Below are positions 6,152 through 11,326 of a stretch of DNA of 11,326 nucleotides, in pieces (positions within the stretch are counted from its first letter, which is position 1; the number at the start of each line of letters is the position of its first letter). A program made the translations under genes and the position numbers. The notes below the pieces were generated by a model. The model was not told the DNA's origin. It did not search any database and saw only the letters and a program-made list of their open reading frames with translations. This DNA comes from Coriobacteriales bacterium (GTDB lineage Bacteria > Actinomycetota > Coriobacteriia > Coriobacteriales > UBA8131), in the NCBI GenBank assembly GCA_031254905.1, contig JAIRTN010000117.1, positions 1 to 11,326 of the forward strand. The letters run 5' to 3'.

Positions 6152-7750
6152 TTATGCCCAGGCTTCGAGGGCTGCCGCCTGCTCTCCTGCAATTCTTCCA
6201 AAGGCGAGGCACTCAGTAACGTTACCGGCTCCTTGGTAATACCATGCCCAGACGGAACCGAACTCGCCGGAGCTGTAAAGGCGCTTGACCGGCTCACCGT
6301 TGGTGCGCAGGATGCGCGCCTTCTCGTCGCGACGAGGCCCGCCATTGGTGTTCACCATAACCGGATACACACGAGCTGCGAAGTAGGGCGGGGTGAGAGG
6401 ACGCATGTTGTCAGCGGGGCGCCCAAAAGCAGTGTCGCTGCCCGATGTCGCTGCCTCATTGAAGGCGTTGATACTGCCTTCGACCACCGCCGCATCGCTG
6501 CCCATCTGAGCGGCAAGTTCAGCCGCGGTTTCGGCCTTTACGATTACACCAGCGGCAAGCTCGCGCTCGAAACCCTCGCTCACAACAATCTTGTCGATAT
6601 TGGTGAGCCAACCGGAACCACCAGCGGTGAGACGTGCGGTCTCCTCGGTATCGAAGACCTGCCAGAAGGGAAGCCGTGGCCATTCCATCTTCAGCGAATC
6701 GTTGTAGAAGACGGCGTTACGTCCGTAGCCATGCTGATAGGGACGCGCCTCGTTCATGAAACGCTTGCCGTATTTGTCGAGCCACAGATAACCACTGCCA
6801 CGAGAGAACTCAAAGTCGAGCGATTGATTCTTGCGCGCGGGGTCGATTTCCGCCATGTCGATACCGATGCGGGTACCCGGCGTCGCGGAATTCATGTGCC
6901 AGAAGTCGATGTCATAAGCCATACAGATCTTGTGCCCGTCACCTGTGTTGTGCGGGGTACCCCATGCCAGTGAGGGGAACTGGAGATAGTTCGCCTTCAT
7001 TTCTTCATTAAACTCAAAACCACCACAGCAGAGGATGACAGCTTTCTTGGCGGCAATACTAATCTCGCTACCCGAAGCCTTAGCCTTGATGCCGATAACT
7101 TCGTCGACCCCATTGAAAACGAGGTCGGTCATGGGTGTCTCATAGGCGAACTCGACACCTTTCGCCACAGCCGCCTCCATGATGGCAAGCCAGATGCGCT
7201 GGGATCCCAAGCCGTCCTCGTGAACGGTTGTTCCCTCGTTTTTTACCTCATTGGCAGAAGGCGCCGCAGGATACTCGGCCGTTGATAAGGTTTTAACGGG
7301 AATATCAATGACATCGGTCAGCCACTCACGGTTATTGCTGGAATAGGTGATAAAGGCCTCAATAACCGCGTCACTGAGATCGCCGAGGTGTTCTTGCTGG
7401 GTGATTTCCTTAAAGTACTTTACGGCGACCGGCACATCCCGGGGAGTCCACACCGCCTGAGCACAGACGCGACTGTTGCCACCGGCCTCAGTCTCGGGAG
7501 CCTTCTCAACCACCAGCACGCTGGAACCCTTGTCCGCCGCAGTAACGGCAGAGGCAAGCCCCGCGAAGCCAGTGCCAACGACGACCACATCGAAGGTGCG
7601 ATCCCACACACGCTCATCGCCGGTATTCGTATTCTCCGACGGGGAATTGTTGCTACAGGCAACAAGGGCTCCTGTGGCAAGCAGAGCAGCACCTCCCGTG
7701 AGAGCGCCCTGCACAAACCCTCGTCTGGACAGTCTTTCCTCTTGTAACAT
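6152..7750 (-). CDS. Tat-exported FAD-dependent reductase/dehydrogenase (fumarate reductase-like flavoprotein), putative lipoprotein
   Basis: The 532-residue protein begins with a Tat signal, SRRGFVQG at residues 8-15, a hydrophobic stretch, and a possible lipobox LVAC (Cys32), so it is likely exported folded and perhaps lipid-anchored outside the membrane. FAD binding is shown by VVVGTGFAGLASA (56-68, GxGxxG), Glu82 in VVEKAP and GGNS at 90-93, with a closing FAD segment SSGEFGS through ECLAFGRIAGEQAA (493-526). The fold is that of the FAD_binding_2 family (fumarate reductase, urocanate reductase, 3-ketosteroid dehydrogenase). By eye the fumarate-reductase catalytic Arg position after RFMNE is Tyr338, and the substrate His before TxGG is Asn467, so fumarate is unlikely; the substrate is unknown. 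No heme motif (CxxCH) is present, so electrons must come from a partner. The ATG follows AAAGGGG at a good distance. It is divergent from the LuxR gene, its probable regulator. Confidence 0.88.
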   Translation of the reverse strand: MLQEERLSRRGFVQGALTGGAALLATGALVACSNNSPSENTNTGDERVWDRTFDVVVVGTGFAGLASAVTAADKGSSVLVVEKAPETEAGGNSRVCAQAVWTPRDVPVAVKYFKEITQQEHLGDLSDAVIEAFITYSSNNREWLTDVIDIPVKTLSTAEYPAAPSANEVKNEGTTVHEDGLGSQRIWLAIMEAAVAKGVEFAYETPMTDLVFNGVDEVIGIKAKASGSEISIAAKKAVILCCGGFEFNEEMKANYLQFPSLAWGTPHNTGDGHKICMAYDIDFWHMNSATPGTRIGIDMAEIDPARKNQSLDFEFSRGSGYLWLDKYGKRFMNEARPYQHGYGRNAVFYNDSLKMEWPRLPFWQVFDTEETARLTAGGSGWLTNIDKIVVSEGFERELAAGVIVKAETAAELAAQMGSDAAVVEGSINAFNEAATSGSDTAFGRPADNMRPLTPPYFAARVYPVMVNTNGGPRRDEKARILRTNGEPVKRLYSSGEFGSVWAWYYQGAGNVTECLAFGRIAGEQAAALEAWA

Positions 7751-7996
7751 TGGTGACCCCTTTCTTGTTGGTTTACCGAAGTCTATTGAGCACAGGATAG
7801 AAAACCTCTGCGAAGAAGCATCCTCCGAAACATTTGATTCTGTCTCAGCTCTTGTGTCTGTGGGCCCATCTTGCCTCTGAAATGGGAAAATATCAGCCCT
7901 CTTTCTCCGCCTAACACGACCTTACAGGGAATAAATTGGACCATATCCTACGAAAAGTACGATAGAATTAGAGTTAGGGAAAGATAGGATAATGCG
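7751..7996. promoter_or_regulatory. Divergent control region between flavoprotein and LuxR regulator
   Basis: This 246-base gap must hold both promoters. Visible elements are the flavoprotein ribosome site AAAGGGG just upstream of its ATG, a pairing of CCCAT (7865-7869) with ATGGG (7881-7885) in its presumed leader, a 7-bp inverted pair TATCCTA (7944-7950) and TAGGATA (7985-7991), and a direct repeat TACGA at 7949-7953 and 7958-7962. A weak promoter for the LuxR gene could be TTGGAC (7936-7941) with TACGAT (7958-7963), spacer 16. I could not fix a flavoprotein promoter. Any of the repeats could be the regulator's site. Confidence 0.4.
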
Positions 7997-9445
7997 ATGA
8001 TGAGTTCTGATAAGATCGCGCAACGATCGATGAACGCGACGATGTCCCTTGGCTTGGCCTGTTACTGGGCATGGGTTTTTCATGCTGTTCCAAACTCAAA
8101 TGGCCCCAGCTCCATCTTCCCTCTCACATCCCCACTCACGTGGACCGTGATTTTCATAGCCTTGAGCGCCCTTTCATTTCTATTCATCAAACCACGTGCG
8201 CTTCGCTTCGTCGCATCTGCCGGTGTCATACTGCTATTTGCCCACCAGAGCATATTGGTGTACTCCAAGTTCGTCCTCAACAATACCGGGGCTCTGCTGG
8301 TCGGCGGTACAAGCATCAGCCTGTACTTCGAACTCGCTAGCTCCATCGTCGGCGCTCTGCTCGGAGTGTCGGTCATCACGATCTGGCGTCTACGTCTTGC
8401 GCACCTCGATAGCCTTGAACTTAAAACTATTCTCACTTGTTCGTTTTTCCTCGCGATCCCCCTCTTTCTCCTCTCCATCCGTCTGCTCCAAGGCGACAAC
8501 TCCCTTTTTCTCTTTATCCTGCCACTCGTCTCCCTTCTTTCTTTCTTTTTCGTCAACGATCATACTGAGGAAGGCGCGCCCGTACCACTGCAAAGAAGAA
8601 TGGCGGATACTATCGAGTATTACGGAATCCGCGTTATCAACGGGCTTATCATGGGCTTTGCCCTGATGCTTCGCATCCCCTCATCTTGGGCCGATGCCTT
8701 TCCCGGCATACTTACTGATATTTTGGCAATGGGAGTTGCGGTCCTCTCACTCGCGCTGTTCATCATCCTTTCCGTAAACAGATCCTTCGCCTTGCACCTC
8801 ACGCGCAAGTATTTCCCGATACTACCCTTCATCGGCATCGGATTGATGACACCCCCGTTTGTGGGAAGTGGAGTTTCTACCGTCGCAAAGATTGCCATCG
8901 TTATTGCTCTGCTCTCGTGGTACATACTCAGCATCATGCAGATTCCCATCTACAAGACCCTCTTGGGGATGCGTGCCGCCTTTTTGGTGTTCACAAGTGA
9001 GAGCGTGGTCTTTGCCAGCTGGACGGTCGGGGTGATTGCGGGCATCGTATTCCTCAATCTAGTCGAGGACATCGCCTTGTTTATCGCTATTCAAGAATAT
9101 CTATTCATAGGCCTCATCTATTTCGCAACCCTGATGAGTGCCGCACTTATCATACGGAGCAATTCGAAAAGCCTGCTCGTGACAGACGTCTCATCCACAA
9201 AGGACAACACAACCTTGGTCTGCGAGGCTCTCTCCCAGCAATGTGGCCTGACTAAGAGGGAGGGCGAGGTGCTACAACTGCTTGCCGCTGGCTACACTCA
9301 GCCACTTATCGAGACGACGCTCTGTATCTCACAAAGTACCATCAAGACACACATCAGCCATATCTATCAGAAGACCTCAACGCGCAAGAAACAGGAGCTG
9401 ATTGCCCTCATCGAGCATAAAAAAACCCAAATCGAAGCGCAGTAA
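7997..9445 (+). CDS. LuxR-type transcription regulator with multi-helix membrane sensor domain
   Basis: This 482-residue protein has about ten to twelve hydrophobic helices over residues 14-395 and a C-terminal LuxR/GerE helix-turn-helix at about 418-475 (LTKREGEVLQLLAAGYTQPLIE, then SQSTIKTHISHIYQKT). That layout, a transporter-like membrane half joined to a LuxR DNA-binding domain, is characteristic of Eggerthellaceae and relatives, where such proteins often sit next to and control genes for anaerobic reductases. No receiver domain is present, so sensing is presumably through the membrane part. The ATG at 7997 has AGGA seven bases upstream; a second ATG follows at 8000. It is divergent from the Tat flavoprotein, so it probably senses that enzyme's substrate or a related signal. 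The linkage is inferred from position. It ends 41 bases before the convergent WecA-like gene. Confidence 0.9.
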   Translation: MMSSDKIAQRSMNATMSLGLACYWAWVFHAVPNSNGPSSIFPLTSPLTWTVIFIALSALSFLFIKPRALRFVASAGVILLFAHQSILVYSKFVLNNTGALLVGGTSISLYFELASSIVGALLGVSVITIWRLRLAHLDSLELKTILTCSFFLAIPLFLLSIRLLQGDNSLFLFILPLVSLLSFFFVNDHTEEGAPVPLQRRMADTIEYYGIRVINGLIMGFALMLRIPSSWADAFPGILTDILAMGVAVLSLALFIILSVNRSFALHLTRKYFPILPFIGIGLMTPPFVGSGVSTVAKIAIVIALLSWYILSIMQIPIYKTLLGMRAAFLVFTSESVVFASWTVGVIAGIVFLNLVEDIALFIAIQEYLFIGLIYFATLMSAALIIRSNSKSLLVTDVSSTKDNTTLVCEALSQQCGLTKREGEVLQLLAAGYTQPLIETTLCISQSTIKTHISHIYQKTSTRKKQELIALIEHKKTQIEAQ

Positions 9446-9486
9446 ACCGTGAGCAAGATTGTTTCGGCTCTTTACTCGTTCATTTT

Positions 9487-10737
9487 TTACTTGTTACCGG
9501 TATTTACGCCCGAGGCTTGAGACGACTCGACATCCGTGGTGGGGGTGGAGGGCTTTTGTTTTTCGCGGGGATTGTAATGGTGGCGCAGCACCGAGGCATA
9601 CAGGCCGAGCCTCCATACCATGAGCGCCGATATGAGCGCGAGGAGTATGAACAGCACATAGACCATAATACCGTGGGCGCTGGAGATAGCCATGCCGCCC
9701 CCGGTCAGCAGGGCGGTCCAAACACAGATGATACGTACCACCTGCTGTTGGGGGACATTGTTGCGCAGCATGACATGGTGCATATGGTCCATGTCGAACA
9801 AAAACGAGGGACGTCTGCGCCTAAAACGCCGAATGATGGCGAACAGCGTGTCTAAAACGGGAACCCCCGCAAATACGATGGGCATGCTCAAGGCGATAAG
9901 CGTTGGAGAACGCATGACGCCGACGAGCGAAATGATTCCCAGCAGAGTGCCGAGCATGAGCGCACCGGAATCACCCATATACAGAGAGGCGGGATGACGG
10001 TTGTAACGCAGAAAGGCAAGACAGATGGCAATGGCGATAACAGCAAACATCATCGCCTCCAAACGTCCTTTGGAAAACGCGACGAACAGCAGGCCTATGG
10101 CAACAATGGTCACTATGCCGGCGGCAAGACCATCGAGCCCGTCAATAAGATTGATGATGTTGGCGAAGGCAACGAGATAAAGAATGGTGAGCGGATAGGC
10201 GAGCCAGCTGAAATCGATGAAGTCGTTTCCAACAGGGCTGGTGATTCCCGAAAGAAGTACGCCCGAGGCAGCGATGATCGAAGCGGCGATAATATGTCCC
10301 ACGAATTTGAGCCTCGGCGACAGCCCCCTCACGTCATCAATGGCCCCCACCGCCACCATACAGGCAATTCCGGCCATCACGCCGAGATAGTTGATGTTTT
10401 GCAGGCTGGTTGTATCGAAGAAGCCCCGCCAATCGAAGAAATGCTCGCCAATCGCCTCAAAAACCATGGCGACAAGCAGTCCTCCAAAAAGGGCAAGACC
10501 ACCCAAACGCGGAACGGGGTAGTCATTGACGCGTCGCTCACTGGGATAGTCGATGGCATTGAGCCGCACGCTGAGTTTCTTAATGAGAGGCCCTAGTGCA
10601 AGCGTCGTGACAAAGGCAACAAGCCCCAAACAGACATTATGCACTAGTAGAGAAGGCATAGAAATCACGCCGGCTAGAGCCGGATTTCCTCCTGTCAAAA
10701 CCGGTAACACATCCATCGCCAGCTGTTCGGGAAGCAC
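9487..10737 (-). CDS. WecA/TagO-type undecaprenyl-phosphate sugar-1-phosphate transferase
   Basis: This integral membrane enzyme of the MraY/WecA/TagO family transfers a sugar-1-phosphate (commonly N-acetylglucosamine) from a UDP-sugar to undecaprenyl phosphate, the first step in making wall glycopolymers. Motifs in order are PVPRLGG (74-80), GAIDDVRGLSPRLKF (131-145, Asp134/Asp135), NIINLIDGLDGLAAG (193-207), YMGDSGALMLG (253-263), and DMDHMHH (315-321), which replaces the usual HIHH-type loop. About ten membrane helices and a polar tail ending near 416 are visible. The reading from the GTG at 10737 is the longest; an in-frame stop lies just upstream. Family members usually begin just before the first helix, which fits V24 (GTG, 10668) or M27 (ATG, 10659) instead. 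An AGGAGG at 10693-10688 followed by a small hairpin precedes those starts. UDP-GlcNAc as substrate is an inference. Confidence 0.92.
   Translation of the reverse strand: MLPEQLAMDVLPVLTGGNPALAGVISMPSLLVHNVCLGLVAFVTTLALGPLIKKLSVRLNAIDYPSERRVNDYPVPRLGGLALFGGLLVAMVFEAIGEHFFDWRGFFDTTSLQNINYLGVMAGIACMVAVGAIDDVRGLSPRLKFVGHIIAASIIAASGVLLSGITSPVGNDFIDFSWLAYPLTILYLVAFANIINLIDGLDGLAAGIVTIVAIGLLFVAFSKGRLEAMMFAVIAIAICLAFLRYNRHPASLYMGDSGALMLGTLLGIISLVGVMRSPTLIALSMPIVFAGVPVLDTLFAIIRRFRRRRPSFLFDMDHMHHVMLRNNVPQQQVVRIICVWTALLTGGGMAISSAHGIMVYVLFILLALISALMVWRLGLYASVLRHHYNPREKQKPSTPTTDVESSQASGVNTGNK
10670..10693 (-). promoter_or_regulatory. Strong Shine-Dalgarno followed by a small hairpin, inside the long reading of the WecA-like gene
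   Basis: On the - strand AGGAGG (10693-10688) is followed after four bases by the inverted repeat CCGGCT-CT-AGCCGG (10683-10670). A GTG at 10668 and an ATG at 10659 follow in frame. If the hairpin forms, the ribosome site comes close to the GTG. This supports a shorter protein start but does not prove it. Confidence 0.35.
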
Positions 10738-10759
10738 ACAAAATCAACTTCCCTCTCGT

Positions 10760-10776
10760 CGCATGGGATACATGCG
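10760..10776 (-). other. Hairpin in the leader of the WecA-like gene
   Basis: CGCATG and CATGCG pair perfectly around the five-base loop GGATA. It lies 23 bases upstream of the GTG at 10737 and next to the purine-rich GAGAGGGAAG. A regulatory role is only a possibility. Confidence 0.3.
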
Positions 10777-10856
10777 CCGATTATTTGTCGTAAGACAATT
10801 TTTACGAACTTTCACATAATAGCGCACTCTGAGAAGTGACGCACTTTGCGAAGCCC

Positions 10857-10895
10857 AGCATGCCCCGTCAGCATACCCCGTCAGCATACCCCATC
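10857..10895. repeat. Three tandem copies of a 13-bp unit
   Basis: AGCATGCCCCGTC, AGCATACCCCGTC and AGCATACCCCATC follow each other without gap. Each differs from the middle copy by one base. The block lies just left of the composite palindrome and shares the CATACCCC wording with it. Confidence 0.8.
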
Positions 10896-10902
10896 GCCCC
10901 CT

Positions 10903-10995
10903 CCGTCATACCCGAGCTTGGCCCGGGTATCTAGTCGAGTGATTGCGGGTCGAAACCGGCGGACTAGATTGTCAAGTCAAGCCCGACAATGACGG
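10903..10995. repeat. Composite palindromic repeat (nested double hairpin)
   Basis: The outer arms, 10903-10936 and 10962-10995, are 34 bases each and complementary at about 24 positions, with perfect ends (CCGTCAT with ATGACGG; CTAGTC with GACTAG). Each arm also folds on its own: ATACCCG with CGGGTAT on the left, TTGTC with GACAA on the right. The right end sits 22 bases past the stop of the 11018 gene. Shared wording with the 6056-6116 hairpin makes them one family. Confidence 0.75.
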
Positions 10996-11017
10996 AATGA
11001 GGGAGACAGAAGTTTTC

Positions 11018-11326
11018 TTACCCTCTGATAATCTCGAAGGCTTGCTCGCGGAAGGAGTCCATCACATAGGTGATGCCGGAGACTTGAGCGGCCTCGGGCG
11101 TCAACGCGATAAGGTTGTCGCGGGTGATGGAGTTCAGATTCATGCAGCGCGACCCAGCCATGATTTGCTGGAGGCCCACTCTGAGGCGGTCGGCGTAGGT
11201 GTAGATGCCGATGGCGCCGAGCGGAATGCGCTCGATGTCCTTGCCGTATTTTTCCTTGAGAGTTTCGTAGGAAACAAAGATTTCTTCCTTCGTCGTGCCG
11301 AACTCGCTGACGGTCTTAGGCAGGTT
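11018..11326 (-). CDS. C-terminal fragment, probably FMN-binding glutamate synthase-related protein (5' end outside window)
   Basis: The frame is open from the right edge of the window to a TAA at 11020-11018 and encodes the last 102 residues of a longer protein. The section IPLGAIGIYTYADRLRVGLQQIMAGSR, followed by TRDNLIALTPEAAQVSGITYVMD, resembles the end of proteins with a glutamate-synthase FMN barrel, where a helix with an 'EL..la...G' pattern is followed by 'l.r.dL.aLt.eaa..tGi'. That would make it an FMN enzyme of amino-acid or related redox metabolism. The FMN and iron-sulfur motifs that would confirm this lie outside the window, so the call is tentative. It is in the same orientation as the WecA-like gene but separated by 280 repeat-rich bases, so a separate transcript is likely. 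Confidence 0.45.
   Translation of the reverse strand, partial: NLPKTVSEFGTTKEEIFVSYETLKEKYGKDIERIPLGAIGIYTYADRLRVGLQQIMAGSRCMNLNSITRDNLIALTPEAAQVSGITYVMDSFREQAFEIIRG

Larger units (their letters stand above)
10738..11017. other. Intergenic region with hairpins and repeats upstream of the WecA-like gene
   Basis: No gene is seen in these 280 bases. They hold a hairpin CGCATG-GGATA-CATGCG at 10760-10776, a second short hairpin TTGTC-GTAA-GACAA at 10785-10798, a 13-bp tandem triplet at 10857-10895 and the composite palindromic repeat at 10903-10995. The promoter of the WecA-like gene should be here; TATTAT at 10821-10816 on the - strand is the only -10-like sequence, without a good -35. Confidence 0.5.

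Noticed and set aside
6041..6973. Long + strand open frame of 310 codons opposite the flavoprotein
   Set aside because: It runs through the palindromic repeat and then antisense to the clear FAD enzyme; no domain is visible.
7997..9250. Reading the LuxR protein's membrane half as a transporter gene
   Set aside because: It is continuous in frame with the helix-turn-helix domain and has no transporter signature motif I can see; a sensor role fits better.
9446..9486. Terminator between the convergent LuxR and WecA-like genes
   Set aside because: Only a GAGC/GCTC pairing with a long loop is visible and no clear T tract follows the stem on the proper strand.
10785..10805. Short hairpin followed by five T on the + strand, terminator-like
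   Set aside because: No + strand gene ends here; the nearest + strand gene stops at 9445. The stem is only five pairs.

Overview
The window looks like a chromosomal stretch from a high-GC actinobacterium, most likely of class Coriobacteriia (Eggerthella/Slackia-like). This is an inference from gene content: a Tat-exported flavoprotein of the fumarate-reductase type sits divergently beside a LuxR-type regulator with a multi-helix membrane N-terminus, a pairing that is very common in that group. The def-fmt-rsmB genes are visibly GC-rich, whereas the far-left toxin fragment is AT-richer. No rRNA, tRNA, CRISPR or insertion sequence was seen.

Layout. (1) Bases 2-220, + strand: the C-terminal part of a RelE/ParE-type toxin, cut by the window edge. 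(2) Bases 369-4382, all on the - strand and read right to left: a class II Fic protein, peptide deformylase (def), methionyl-tRNA formyltransferase (fmt), 16S rRNA m5C methyltransferase (rsmB) and a small TSCPD-domain protein. def/fmt overlap as ATGA and fmt/rsmB as GTGA, so this reads as one operon for translation start and ribosome maturation with a Fic gene at its head. A candidate promoter with a perfect 12-bp palindrome just downstream lies at 4473-4524. (3) Bases 4655-5821, - strand: an LCP-family wall-polymer ligase. (4) Bases 6152-7750 (-) and 7997-9445 (+): the Tat flavoprotein and its divergent membrane-anchored LuxR regulator, a likely substrate-inducible anaerobic respiration or reduction module. 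(5) Bases 9487-10737, - strand: a WecA/TagO-type undecaprenyl-phosphate sugar-phosphate transferase, the probable upstream partner of the LCP enzyme in making wall-linked glycopolymers. (6) Bases 11018-11326, - strand: the C-terminal end of a protein resembling FMN-binding glutamate synthase-related enzymes.

The main non-coding signal is a dispersed palindromic repeat family, with a core like CCGTCATACCCGAGC and an inverted partner. It appears as a near-perfect hairpin at 6056-6116, a composite double-hairpin at 10903-10995 and a degenerate fragment at 6007-6026. The two full copies each lie just 3' of a - strand stop codon. A 13-bp tandem triplet adjoins the second copy. I found no clearly new defence or mobile system. 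The most interesting items are the flavoprotein with atypical active-site positions and its regulator, the Fic-headed translation operon with its palindrome, and the repeat family.
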